Shown here piece after piece: positions 27,565 to 37,182 of a DNA stretch of 64,000 nucleotides. The stretch lies in assembly GCF_019203985.1 (NCBI RefSeq), contig NZ_JAGSPD010000007.1, positions 62,001-126,000 on the forward strand, written 5' to 3'. Source of the DNA: Winogradskyella luteola. Lineage in GTDB: Bacteria; Bacteroidota; Bacteroidia; Flavobacteriales; Flavobacteriaceae. The first letter of the stretch is position 1. Every line of letters starts with the position of its first letter. Under the pieces are notes generated by a model. That model was not told the origin of the DNA, searched no databases, and saw nothing but the letters and a program-made list of their open reading frames with translations. The position numbers and the translations under genes are program-made.

Positions 27565-28848
27565 CTAAAGAGTATTGAAGTAAGTTTCTAATTCCTTTAA
27601 ATCTGTTTTATTATTGATGCTTTTTGACGCATCTTCGTACAACTTTTCAATTTCTTGTTTTACGACATCTTTAGATGTTAACATTGCAATATTATCACTG
27701 CTCAGTAACAATGAAAGCATATGCATTAACTTCTCAACTATTAAAATATCAGATTTACAATACATCCTTAGAGCTGCAAGAGTATTGCTTATCAATTGTT
27801 TGAAGCTAATAGAACTTTCTAACAAAAGTGGTTTACCTTCTTCATTTAAAACCACAATTTTGTCATTTTTCTGAATTCTCAAAAGAAAAAGCTCCGTTAG
27901 ATAATCAATGGCGTTAATAGCCGTACCAGGGTCGTTTATGCCCGGCGACATCGCCTTAACTGCAATTTCGGCAAGCTGTTTAAAGGCAAGTATATAATTA
28001 TCTTCAATTAATTCACTTTTTGAATAATGGAAAGCAGACAACAAATCCTCCTTTATTTTATCGCTGCAAGACTTACTATATTTTAGTAGTGGAGAATTCT
28101 TCAGAGAATAAAATCCTTTTGAAGGCACAATCTCAAACTGTAAATTGTTTTCTTTTGCAATCATTACTATGGAATCAGTAGATATATCTTGAATATAACC
28201 TGAGTTGGTAGAGGTTAGAATATTCCATTCGTCTGTATCTGGAAAATCTGAATCGCTTGTGTTTTGATTGTCAATCAATTCTTTGAGTCGCGAATTTGCC
28301 GTAGAAAATATACGGCTCATAATATTGTTAATCTGAATTTCTTGAGAAATAGAATGTATAAAATAAATAAAAGCACCTAAACATAAAGTCATTGAAACTA
28401 TGCCAAGTAGAACCGAAAAGCCAGGGAGTTGATATTTATTACCATCGGGTTCTATACTCACCAAGGTGAAAATACAGTATAACAATGTTGCATTATAAAT
28501 TCCTAAAATAATTTGATGCCTACTATTAGAAATTAAACCCGGCAATACTCTTGGAGAAAAATTACTCGACGCTTGATTCAATAAGATCATTACCATGGAG
28601 AAGCTAAATACCATAATTGAAATAAGGCCAGCAATAAATGTAGTGAGTAAACTCCTTGCTGTTTCCCCATCGTTAACCACAAGTAGTGGCATGTGCTCTA
28701 TTAGATAACCTGAAATACCTTTGCTCTCTAGAAAAATCATTAGGAAAGCAAAAAACATACCTCCCAAACTTAAGATTGTAGGGTAAAAAGCTATTTTACT
28801 TTCAAGCTTGTATATGTATTTTAGGCTTTTGGTAACTAGATTTTTCAT
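27565..28848 (-). CDS. DUF2254 membrane protein
   Basis: Protein of 427 residues with four hydrophobic segments in the first 180 residues (about 17-40, 68-92, 107-130 and 140-165) followed by a soluble C-terminal half. DUF2254 motifs include FSFSMVMILLNQASSNFSPRVL and the conserved block KAMSPGINDPGTA. Function is unknown; predicted inner membrane. The gene is 6 bp after the metallophosphatase-barrel gene and 69 bp before ppk1, so it is almost certainly cotranscribed with at least the former. Confidence 0.9.
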   Translation of the reverse strand: MKNLVTKSLKYIYKLESKIAFYPTILSLGGMFFAFLMIFLESKGISGYLIEHMPLLVVNDGETARSLLTTFIAGLISIMVFSFSMVMILLNQASSNFSPRVLPGLISNSRHQIILGIYNATLLYCIFTLVSIEPDGNKYQLPGFSVLLGIVSMTLCLGAFIYFIHSISQEIQINNIMSRIFSTANSRLKELIDNQNTSDSDFPDTDEWNILTSTNSGYIQDISTDSIVMIAKENNLQFEIVPSKGFYSLKNSPLLKYSKSCSDKIKEDLLSAFHYSKSELIEDNYILAFKQLAEIAVKAMSPGINDPGTAINAIDYLTELFLLRIQKNDKIVVLNEEGKPLLLESSISFKQLISNTLAALRMYCKSDILIVEKLMHMLSLLLSSDNIAMLTSKDVVKQEIEKLYEDASKSINNKTDLKELETYFNTL

Positions 28849-28854
28849 CTTACA

Positions 28855-31800
28855 CTAGAAGTTGAGTCCAAACCCAAAAGAAAACCACAAGCCATCTACG
28901 CTGTTAAAGAAGTTAAATGTTCCTGAAAGCGACTCCGCTGCGGTTACCCAAAATCCACCGCCATAGTCGTTATGCCACTTATCAGAATTATCACCACTGA
29001 CCCATACCCTACCAACATCAAATCCTCCGAAAATCCCTATCTGCAAAGGTAAAACACTGGTTTTAAATGAATTGAAACTGTATCTTAGATCGGCACTGCT
29101 TACTAAAGAGCGTTCGCCCGTAAATCGTTCACCTCTAAATCCTCTCAGTCCATTTCTGCTTCCTATGTTTGCGGCTTGGTAAAATAAATAGTCATTTCCA
29201 ATTCTAAACTGGGATCTTACATCTGTTTTTAAAACCAACTTCCTGTTTCGTGATATCGCATTATAAAAGCCTATATCTGCATTGATATAGCCGAATGTGT
29301 TTTCAGTATCCTTAAACTCAGTTTTTGCACCTGCATTAAACATAAATGTCATTCCTCTTGTGGGGTTGATTTTATCATCAAAACTCTCATAGTTGTACTG
29401 TGCTTCAAGTCCTCCAAAAAATCGCCTTTCGTAAAACTCTTCGTTTGATTCTGGGATAACATCCGTAATAAACCTACCATCCGTATCGTCTAATTCTATA
29501 CCTTCAAGAATAGCTCTAAAACCATAATCACTACCAAAATTCCCTTTTTTGATTATCCCAGCTTTCACCATGTAAATACTGGTTTTAACTCTATTATAGT
29601 CAAAATCTAAATCATCATCTAAATTTTCGGTTTCGTTACCAAATCCAAAAAAGTTATTCGTAAAATTCGCAGATGTAATTTTCCCTCCAATATGCAAATT
29701 CCAATCATTCATTATATTGGCAAACTCACCATCATAACTGAGCGCAAAACCTTTTGTAGCAAAGAAGTAACCTCCTTTAAAACGGTGCTGTTGTGAAAAT
29801 GGATTCCTCTGAAAACCATTTTTAGTCCTTACGTAAGACAGTCCTAGAGATACCCCATCGTCTGGATTAAACCCAATAGCTGGTGTAATTACACTATTAT
29901 TTACAATGTTCTTTTTAAAATCATACAGATTGAGTTTATATACATCGGTAAATCGTGTAAAAGCTCCCTTATTTTCTTTTACGGTGTTGGGCTTACTTTC
30001 ATGATCGTAAATTTTTATACGCCTTCCGGATTTAATGATATAGGTATCATTTTCTTGACCACCAATTAATCTTGTAAATATGAGATTATTACCTTTTCCT
30101 GTGACTTCAAAAACATCTTTGTCATCTAATCCGTAAATCCAAATTTCTTCAGTAATATCTCTATTAAAAACCTTATCGACAATAACATCTGCCTTCTCAC
30201 CGTCTTTAATACGCGATATAATAACTCTTGTTTCCTTATCGCCTTGCCTGATCACTTCAATGTAATCGTCCTTATCTGTTCCTGTGAGTATTGCCAATTC
30301 ATTTAAATATTCGTAGTATCGTGCTGCAATATCTAAAAGGTTACCACGCCTTCCCTTTAAATTCTGTTTTATTTCTTCTAAGGTTTCATCCTGTACTTCT
30401 TCTGGCACTTTAGCAAATGCTTTTTCTATAACTTCATCCGTGATGTTTTCCTGTAAAAACTTGGCATGTTGTAACCATGTTTCTTTATCTGCTTGCTGAA
30501 TTAATGCACGATCTAATTTTATACCAGCATTATTCATCCATTCGATGTCCTCTAACTTATCATCGTATACTTGAAGTTGTTTTGTAGAACCAGAAATGAT
30601 ACGCATAACATCTAGCAATGCACCATCGAAATTTGAAAATACCTGATCTCTATCTCTAGGAATTGGTCTATAATACTTATCACCATCATCCATATTAAAC
30701 TGTGCCCAACGCCATTGGTCTTGGTGTCGGTCCCAATCTCCAATAAGCATATCAAATAATCGTGCTCTTACAAAGGCATTTTCATCAATTTTGTACTTCT
30801 CATCCTTTCGGACTTTCTCAATAATATCGTGTGTACTTTCAATATCATCAGCATATCCAAAATTACGTTCGTCTGTGTAATTTTCTTCAGGGCGTTCTTC
30901 AATCATATACAATTCGCCACCATATTCTTCATTGTAATTCCCTAAATGTTTGTGTTTAGGGATGTAATACAATTTCGGATTGGTATGATATATCTTGGCC
31001 GCATCAGATAAGTCTGGTACAACACTAAAAGCATACGGATGCGCTGCTGTGTAAAAATCTAGAATTAGTCCTTCAATGGCTGTTCTTTCAAATTCATCTT
31101 GTATATAAGTATCCTTAAAAAGTACAGTTTGTAGATATTGGGTCGCACTTTTACGAAGTGCCCTCATATTTAATTCTTTGCCCGATTTCGTCTTTAGACG
31201 TAACGAGCGTGTTTGGTGTCCACCGCCTTTTCTTACAATCTCCAAACCACCATACAATGTATCTAACGTAGCAACTTTAGCTTTGATTTTAGTGCTGTAA
31301 ACATCTCTATAGTGATCTCCCCAAACAGACTCAAAAAATCCTGTTCTATCGGTTTCCTCTTTGCTGTAAACAGATACTTCGACTTCGTTTGGAAATGTTT
31401 CTGGTAAGTTTGAAACATCATAAGATACCCTTGGTTCAAAGACTTTATGCTCAAACAACACCTTTGGCTCTCCAGCTTCTGCTCCATAAATTTTAACCCA
31501 AGAACTTCCATCTTTATAAATAATGAGTTCTGCAAAACCTTGCCCTCCATAACTAAATAATCCATTGTTGCTTAGTGCAGCGGCAGATGATTTTGCGCCA
31601 GAACCAGACACGATTTGCTTTATACGCTCATTCTCTATGTATTGTAAGGTGTGCTCATGACCGGAAACAAATACCACATTATCCGCATCAAAAGTCAGTG
31701 TTTCTATACGTCTCATCAACTCATTATAGCGTTCGTTATACCTATCTTGTATAGAAACACCACCTTGTGTCCTCACTTGCGTTAAGAATGATGCTAAAAT

Positions 31801-32559
31801 TGGAAGTGGGATTTTTTTCTGTGTGGGATATAGATGTTTATTTGCTCCATAATAACCCCCATGAATACCATTAGTATACATAGGATGGTGCATGGCGATA
31901 ACCGTTGTTCTGTTTTGTGCTTTTTTTATTTCACCTTCTAGTTCTTCAAAGAAACGTTCTCTGGTTTTGATTTCACATTCGTCATTGATAGTCGGATTTT
32001 CGTTCCAATTTTCTAAATACCATTGCGTGTCAACAATGATTAATTTTACATTATCACCAATATCTATATCTTCAATTGGGCAACCATTTTCGGGCTGAAA
32101 AGTATTTTTACCCAAGGCATCTTCAATATATTTTTCTTGACGCTTTAAGCCTTTGAGGCCATTAGAATACCAATCATGATTACCTGGAATAAAAAGCACT
32201 TCACCTTTGAAATTTTCTACAGATTTTATTTGTGCATTCAATGCATTCTCTGCTTCCTTTCTGTCTTTGTGATCTTTTTTTGGCAAGCCTGAAGGATAGA
32301 TATTGTCACCTAAAAAAATAACATGATCTTCTTTTGTATTTTTATCCTCAACATGCTTGTGAAAAGCCGAAAGCGCATCAGACATCCCATTCATTGGTGA
32401 TTTACCAGCATCACCAATTAAATAAAAGCGTTTTTCTACTTCTTTTTGTGGTGTCTTGTTTTGCTTTAATCCTTCATCTTTGTATTGCGCTTCGTAAGTG
32501 GCGCACGCACTTAGGAATATCAAAAGGCATATTCCTAATATTTTTTTGATGCTTTTCAT
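28855..32559 (-). CDS. Metallophosphatase fused to an Omp85-like outer-membrane barrel
   Basis: Large lipoprotein-type protein of 1234 residues (lipobox LSAC, Cys19). The N-terminal calcineurin-like phosphoesterase domain (about 43-350) shows its full motif set: GDAG at 49-52, GDNIYP at 84-89, GNHDWY at 126-131, MHHPMY and SGHEHT. A central region (about 400-900) has RDRDQVF and DWDRHQDQWRW blocks that I cannot assign. The C-terminal third (about 920-1234) is a surface-antigen/Omp85-type barrel (GLRGFRGERF, final LWFSFGFGLNF). It probably displays a phosphatase at the outer membrane. First gene of the unit with DUF2254 and ppk1. Confidence 0.88.
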   Translation of the reverse strand: MKSIKKILGICLLIFLSACATYEAQYKDEGLKQNKTPQKEVEKRFYLIGDAGKSPMNGMSDALSAFHKHVEDKNTKEDHVIFLGDNIYPSGLPKKDHKDRKEAENALNAQIKSVENFKGEVLFIPGNHDWYSNGLKGLKRQEKYIEDALGKNTFQPENGCPIEDIDIGDNVKLIIVDTQWYLENWNENPTINDECEIKTRERFFEELEGEIKKAQNRTTVIAMHHPMYTNGIHGGYYGANKHLYPTQKKIPLPILASFLTQVRTQGGVSIQDRYNERYNELMRRIETLTFDADNVVFVSGHEHTLQYIENERIKQIVSGSGAKSSAAALSNNGLFSYGGQGFAELIIYKDGSSWVKIYGAEAGEPKVLFEHKVFEPRVSYDVSNLPETFPNEVEVSVYSKEETDRTGFFESVWGDHYRDVYSTKIKAKVATLDTLYGGLEIVRKGGGHQTRSLRLKTKSGKELNMRALRKSATQYLQTVLFKDTYIQDEFERTAIEGLILDFYTAAHPYAFSVVPDLSDAAKIYHTNPKLYYIPKHKHLGNYNEEYGGELYMIEERPEENYTDERNFGYADDIESTHDIIEKVRKDEKYKIDENAFVRARLFDMLIGDWDRHQDQWRWAQFNMDDGDKYYRPIPRDRDQVFSNFDGALLDVMRIISGSTKQLQVYDDKLEDIEWMNNAGIKLDRALIQQADKETWLQHAKFLQENITDEVIEKAFAKVPEEVQDETLEEIKQNLKGRRGNLLDIAARYYEYLNELAILTGTDKDDYIEVIRQGDKETRVIISRIKDGEKADVIVDKVFNRDITEEIWIYGLDDKDVFEVTGKGNNLIFTRLIGGQENDTYIIKSGRRIKIYDHESKPNTVKENKGAFTRFTDVYKLNLYDFKKNIVNNSVITPAIGFNPDDGVSLGLSYVRTKNGFQRNPFSQQHRFKGGYFFATKGFALSYDGEFANIMNDWNLHIGGKITSANFTNNFFGFGNETENLDDDLDFDYNRVKTSIYMVKAGIIKKGNFGSDYGFRAILEGIELDDTDGRFITDVIPESNEEFYERRFFGGLEAQYNYESFDDKINPTRGMTFMFNAGAKTEFKDTENTFGYINADIGFYNAISRNRKLVLKTDVRSQFRIGNDYLFYQAANIGSRNGLRGFRGERFTGERSLVSSADLRYSFNSFKTSVLPLQIGIFGGFDVGRVWVSGDNSDKWHNDYGGGFWVTAAESLSGTFNFFNSVDGLWFSFGFGLNF

Positions 32560-32727
32560 CTGCTAGTATCTATTATTTTAAAGGTCAGGTGAAACTCGCC
32601 AGTTATAATCTTGGTTGGTATCAACTTAGTTGTTGTGGTTCATTTCATATAATCAGATAGGCTAATTTACAAAGTAAATGATTTTCTAAACAAGTTATTG
32701 ACTCAAAAAGGACAGATCCTAGGGAAA

Positions 32728-33666
32728 TCATTTTTCCCATAAACTATCTACAAAGTAATGTTTACAATCCAAAAAAATTGAACTTGGCTTAAATTTAGAG
32801 CTTAGGGCTAAGTTACGAATTTCATCTAAACTGTACTTTTTAGAGAGCTCTGTCCAGATTAATTCATTGTAATCAAAATCAATAGTTTTATCAATAGCCT
32901 TAATTTCTACTATTTGCTTCTTGAGACTTACGATGTAACTTTTAACATTCCCTGTTATTGGATTATAATGGCAGTAGAAATCGAAATCATCAATTTTAAA
33001 ATCCGCATCGAGTTCTCTATTTATCCTTAAAAGCAGGTTTAAGTTAAATCGTTTTGTAATACCATGCTTATCGTAATAGGCATTGTGAATGGTTATTGGG
33101 TTTTTCTTTAAATCGAAACCAACCAAAAGCTTATCACCCACTTTCATATTGGCATTAAAAAGCCTTAAAAGTTCCTCAGCCTTATCTTCTTTATAATTGC
33201 CAATATTACTACCCAAAAATAGAAGCAAACTCGGATAGTCACTTTTTTTATTTGCTTTTAGGATCTCAAAATAATCTCCTATTTGTGGCCTAACATTAAT
33301 ACCTGGCAAACGTTCTTTTAATCGTGATGTTAACAGATCTACTGCTTCTTGAGAAATATCTATTGGTACATAATAAAAGTGAATATTATTATTTACCAAA
33401 TACTCTAAAAATTTAAAGGTCTTTAAACCATCACCAGCACCAAGCTCTATGATATTAAATGGTTGAGAAAACTGTAATGCCTCAACGATCTGTTTGGACT
33501 GCATAGACAAAATCTCGAACTCTGCATCTGTTAGATAATACTCTGGCATATTCATTATTTCCTGAAATATGCGACTTCCATTATCGTCGTAAAAATACTT
33601 TGAGGATAAATGTTTGTTTTTAGCGGTTAAGCCCTTAAGCACATCTTGCGCAAATTTGTCTGTCAT
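32728..33666 (-). CDS. egtD: EgtD, histidine N-alpha-methyltransferase
   Basis: Enzyme of 312 residues that trimethylates histidine to hercynine with S-adenosylmethionine, the first step of ergothioneine synthesis. The SAM site ELGAGDG is at residues 74-80. The family hallmarks KYFYDDNGSRIFQEI and PEYYLTDAE lie upstream of it, and FLGSNIGNY and LLVGFDLKK follow. The start is 1 base after the egtB stop, so the two are translationally coupled. It is the last gene of a six-gene minus-strand set. Confidence 0.94.
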   Translation of the reverse strand: MTDKFAQDVLKGLTAKNKHLSSKYFYDDNGSRIFQEIMNMPEYYLTDAEFEILSMQSKQIVEALQFSQPFNIIELGAGDGLKTFKFLEYLVNNNIHFYYVPIDISQEAVDLLTSRLKERLPGINVRPQIGDYFEILKANKKSDYPSLLLFLGSNIGNYKEDKAEELLRLFNANMKVGDKLLVGFDLKKNPITIHNAYYDKHGITKRFNLNLLLRINRELDADFKIDDFDFYCHYNPITGNVKSYIVSLKKQIVEIKAIDKTIDFDYNELIWTELSKKYSLDEIRNLALSSKFKPSSIFLDCKHYFVDSLWEK

Positions 33667-33667
33667 T

Positions 33668-34834
33668 CTATCTAGCGAGTCTAATTCCTGAAAATTGCCA
33701 TCGGGTTTCTGGCGTAAAGAAGTTTCTGTAGGTTGGTCTGCAGTGTCCTTTGGGCGAAGCTACTGAGGCACCACGCATAACCATAGTATTTACCATAAAT
33801 TTGCCATTGTATTCACCTATGGCACCTTCTGCTTTAGAGTAATTGGGGTAGGGCAAATAAGCACTATTAGTCCACTCCCACAGTTGTCCGTACTCTAAAT
33901 GAGGTGAGGCTACTTCCCATTCAAACTCAGTAGGCAAACGCATATCTATCCATTGTGAAAATGCAAAAGCCTCATAAAAAGAGAGGTGATTTACAGGTAA
34001 ATTTGCTTCAATTGCTTTAAAACCTTGAAGTGTGTAATGCATCCATTTACCATCTACCTTATACCAATATAAAGGTGCATTTATTTGGTTACTCTGAATC
34101 CAATCCCAACCATCAGCGTGCCAAAGATTAAAATCTTGGTAACCCCCAGCTTCAATAAATTCAACATATTCTTTATTGGTTACCAATCGATTTGAAATTT
34201 CAAAACCATGTAGATATACTTTGTGTTGTCCTAATTCATTGTCCCAGCAAAAGCAGTTTTCATTATGACCTATGTCGTAAATACCTTCATCAATCTTAAT
34301 AAACTCCTGTGTGCTGTTTTCAGATTCTAGCTTTATTTCAAAATCTAATTTTGGAAATGAAGGCTGGTGACCAAATATGTATTTGATATCATATATTAAC
34401 AATTCTTGGTGCTGTTGCTCATGCTGCAAACCGATTTCAATGACATCACATATATCTTTCTCAACCTTATCCTCAAGGAATTGTGCAATATGTTCATTTA
34501 CATAAGCTCTGTAAGCTATTATCTCGTCTAAAGTTGGTCGCGTCATCATACCACGATTAGCTCTAATGACACGTTCGCCAACATTATTGTAATAACTGTT
34601 AAAATAATACCCAAAGTCTTTATGAAAAACTTGATAATTAGACTTGTATTTTAACAGCACAAACGTTTCAAAAAACCATGTAGTATGCGCTAAGTGCCAT
34701 TTTGGTGGTGATACAAAATCCACAGGTTGTATAGATACATCTTCAGGCTTTAAGGATTTACAAATTTCTTCTGTACGGCTTCTAATGTCCAAAAACCGTT
34801 CTTTAGTAATAGGGTTTGCAGTTGCTATTTGCAC
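33668..34834 (-). CDS. egtB: EgtB-type ergothioneine sulfoxide synthase
   Basis: Iron enzyme of 388 residues forming the C-S bond between hercynine and a thiol. A DinB-like helical half carries the iron ligands His50 (HLAH), His138 and His142 (HEQQHQE). The C-terminal half is the formylglycine-generating-enzyme fold (LPTEFEWEVAS, VMRGASVASPKGHCRPTYRNFFTPETRWQFSGIRL). No egtA, egtC or egtE lies nearby, so the thiol donor could be cysteine rather than gamma-glutamylcysteine (inference). It sits 2 bases after the hydrolase-OsmC gene and 1 base before egtD. Confidence 0.93.
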   Translation of the reverse strand: MQIATANPITKERFLDIRSRTEEICKSLKPEDVSIQPVDFVSPPKWHLAHTTWFFETFVLLKYKSNYQVFHKDFGYYFNSYYNNVGERVIRANRGMMTRPTLDEIIAYRAYVNEHIAQFLEDKVEKDICDVIEIGLQHEQQHQELLIYDIKYIFGHQPSFPKLDFEIKLESENSTQEFIKIDEGIYDIGHNENCFCWDNELGQHKVYLHGFEISNRLVTNKEYVEFIEAGGYQDFNLWHADGWDWIQSNQINAPLYWYKVDGKWMHYTLQGFKAIEANLPVNHLSFYEAFAFSQWIDMRLPTEFEWEVASPHLEYGQLWEWTNSAYLPYPNYSKAEGAIGEYNGKFMVNTMVMRGASVASPKGHCRPTYRNFFTPETRWQFSGIRLAR

Positions 34835-34836
34835 TA

Positions 34837-36054
34837 TTAATCTTTTATTATTTGGGTTTCAAAAATCACTTCACTTGCAATAGTCTTATGAACCGGACAA
34901 CGTGAAGCTATTTCTTTTAATCGTTCTTTTTGTGTAGCATCTAAATTACCAACAAATTTTAGTTTTTTAGTAATATGGTCTAAGTATTTTGGTTTATCGA
35001 TCTCAACCTGTAAATCGTCACTATGCTTTCTAGAATGTGAAATATAAACAAATACTTCTTTCAAATCCCATTGCTTTCTTTCTGAGTACATTTTTAGTGT
35101 CATTGCAGTACAAGCTGCTAAAGCTGCATTAAGATATTCATAAGGTGAAGGCCCAAAATCGTCTCCTCCAATATCTTTTGGCTCATCTGCTATAAAGGTG
35201 TGATTTTTGGTTTGAATAGAAGTTGTAAAATTGTCCTCAATAATATTTAAGTGCCCAACCAATTGTTCTCCTTCTGTGCTCAACATTACATTTTCAACTT
35301 TTGGAAAATAACGTTTTGCCCAAGTCCCAATAACATCGCCCACATATTGACTGTCTTTTTCTTGCATTAAAAGGTGGTCTGCATCATCTAAGGTCACAAA
35401 ACTTTTTGGGTGATGTGCATTAATATATAATTGCTTGGCGTTTTCGATGCCCACAATTTTATCGAAAGGTGAATGCATAATGAGCAGTGGCTTTCTTAAA
35501 TTTTTAACGATCTCAGGTAGATCGGTTTTATCAAATTCAGCAACAAAATCTTGATTGATTACAAATGGTCTCCCTCCAATATTGACCTCAACATCTCCTT
35601 TATCGTCTCCAATTTGGTGTGAAAACAAATGTTTAACATGGCTAACCGTAGCTGGCGCCCCAACTGTTGCAACCGCTTTTACAGCATCTAGTTTAGAAGC
35701 TGCAACCAATACGGCTGCTCCGCCTAACGAATGGCCAACCAATAAACTTGGTGCATTGTAATGTTCTGCCATATATACATGTACATCTAGTAAATCGTCA
35801 ACGTTTGCTGAAAAGTGACTGTCCGCAAATTCACCTTCGCTACGCCCTAAACCTGTAAAATCAAATCTAACTACAGCAAAACCATCTTGTGTCAATGCTC
35901 TACTGATGTGCCTTACAGCACTAAGGCTACTACTGCACGTAAAACAATGTGCAAAAATGGCGTAGTAATTTGGCTTTTGATTAGCTGGCAACTCCAATTG
36001 TGCGTTAAGGGCTATACCTTTTCTGTTTTGTATTTTTAGTTTTGTGCTTTTCAT
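34837..36054 (-). CDS. Alpha/beta hydrolase-OsmC fusion protein
   Basis: Two-domain protein of 405 residues. The N-terminal half is an alpha/beta hydrolase (about 1-255) with nucleophile Ser109 in GHSLGG and a late His in DDADHLL. The C-terminal half is an OsmC/Ohr-like thiol peroxidase (about 270-405) with Cys315 (LAACTAM) and Cys386 (SRCPVHK) in the usual positions. The fused architecture is known in bacteria, and a role in reducing organic hydroperoxides is likely, with the hydrolase perhaps acting on esters. Cytosolic. Its tight spacing to egtB places it in the same transcription unit. Confidence 0.93.
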   Translation of the reverse strand: MKSTKLKIQNRKGIALNAQLELPANQKPNYYAIFAHCFTCSSSLSAVRHISRALTQDGFAVVRFDFTGLGRSEGEFADSHFSANVDDLLDVHVYMAEHYNAPSLLVGHSLGGAAVLVAASKLDAVKAVATVGAPATVSHVKHLFSHQIGDDKGDVEVNIGGRPFVINQDFVAEFDKTDLPEIVKNLRKPLLIMHSPFDKIVGIENAKQLYINAHHPKSFVTLDDADHLLMQEKDSQYVGDVIGTWAKRYFPKVENVMLSTEGEQLVGHLNIIEDNFTTSIQTKNHTFIADEPKDIGGDDFGPSPYEYLNAALAACTAMTLKMYSERKQWDLKEVFVYISHSRKHSDDLQVEIDKPKYLDHITKKLKFVGNLDATQKERLKEIASRCPVHKTIASEVIFETQIIKD

Positions 36055-36120
36055 TTTATTAGTATAAGTTCTCGATACAATTTTTCATAAAAATCACTCG
36101 AACTGACGTTAAATTAAATT

Positions 36121-36402
36121 TTAATCTTCGACTTGTACACCTTTCCAAAAAGCAACCCGATTTTTAATGCCTTTGGCTAATTCTGATACTTCAGGATAGA
36201 ACCAAGCCGAGTCTGTATTTTGAGTTCCGCCTACTTCTATAGTGTAATAGGAGGCTGTACCTTTCCAAGGGCAAACTGTGTGTGTATCACTAGATTTAAA
36301 AAATTCTTTGTTTATACTGTCGTGCGGAAAATAATGATTCCCTTCAATCACAACAGTATCATCGCTTTCTGCTATAATTTGATTATTCCAAATGGCTTTC
36401 AT
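36121..36402 (-). CDS. DUF427 family protein
   Basis: Small protein of 93 residues with the family pattern: KAIWNNQIIAESDDTVVIEGNHYFP, the CPWKGTASYY block containing a conserved Cys, and AWFYPEVSE. DUF427 proteins form a small beta-rich fold of unknown function. Cytosolic, no signal peptide. It stands between the flavodoxin-like gene (26 bp upstream) and the hydrolase-OsmC gene (66 bp downstream), so it appears to belong to the redox-themed set. Confidence 0.92.
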   Translation of the reverse strand: MKAIWNNQIIAESDDTVVIEGNHYFPHDSINKEFFKSSDTHTVCPWKGTASYYTIEVGGTQNTDSAWFYPEVSELAKGIKNRVAFWKGVQVED

Positions 36403-36428
36403 ATTAACTTTTTTATTTTATTTAAATG

Positions 36429-37154
36429 CTATCGGTATTCAGGGTTTTCAAAAGACCATTTGGTTCCATCGTCCCATGCTTCTCGTGAATTTCCGTAGTT
36501 ACTATAGCCGTTATTTTCTTTTAATAATTTTGCTAAATGCAATAAATTATAGGTCATAAAGGTGGTGTTTCTGTTTGTGAATTCAGAATTAAACCCTACT
36601 GGAGGATCTATATTTTCATCTTTCCATTCTGAATCACCGTAACTTGGGCCAGGACCAACTTCCCCTATCCAGCCACAATCTGCTTGAGGTGGTACAGAAT
36701 ACCCAATGTGTTGTAATGCATATAATATACCCATGGCACAATGCTTAACACCGTCTTCGTTACCAGTGACTATACATCCACCCACTTTACCGTAATACAC
36801 ATATTGTCCTTTATCATTGGTCTTTCCGCTCATTGCATAGAGACGTTCAATTAGTTTTTGGGCTTCAGAAGATTTTTCACCCAGCCAAATTGGCGTGCCA
36901 ACAACTAAGACATCTGCTTCCATAACTTTCTCGTAAATTTTAGACCATTCGTCTTTATCCCATCCATGTTCTGTCATATCTGGATACACTCCAGAAGCTA
37001 CGTCTGCGTCTATAAGCCGAACCGTTTCGAATGCAACATTTTCTTTTTCTAAAATATTTTGCGACACTTTCATAAGTGTTTCTGTATGGCTCTTGTCTGG
37101 CGATTTTTTTAGCGTACAATTGATATACAATGCTTTTAAATGTGAAAAGTCCAT
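36429..37154 (-). CDS. Flavodoxin-like NAD(P)H-dependent oxidoreductase
   Basis: Flavoprotein of 241 residues with the FMN-reductase/flavodoxin fold. The phosphate-binding loop region is INCTLKKSPDKSHTE (about 11-25), and the FMN-contacting loop is VVGTPIWLGEKSS. A later GGCIVTGNEDGVKHC segment resembles WrbA/NAD(P)H:quinone reductase-like proteins. Substrate unknown. It lies 28 bp after SelO and 26 bp before the DUF427 gene, consistent with an oxidative-stress operon. Confidence 0.88.
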   Translation of the reverse strand: MDFSHLKALYINCTLKKSPDKSHTETLMKVSQNILEKENVAFETVRLIDADVASGVYPDMTEHGWDKDEWSKIYEKVMEADVLVVGTPIWLGEKSSEAQKLIERLYAMSGKTNDKGQYVYYGKVGGCIVTGNEDGVKHCAMGILYALQHIGYSVPPQADCGWIGEVGPGPSYGDSEWKDENIDPPVGFNSEFTNRNTTFMTYNLLHLAKLLKENNGYSNYGNSREAWDDGTKWSFENPEYR

Positions 37155-37182
37155 GTTTTTGCTTTTGATTATTGTTTACGAA

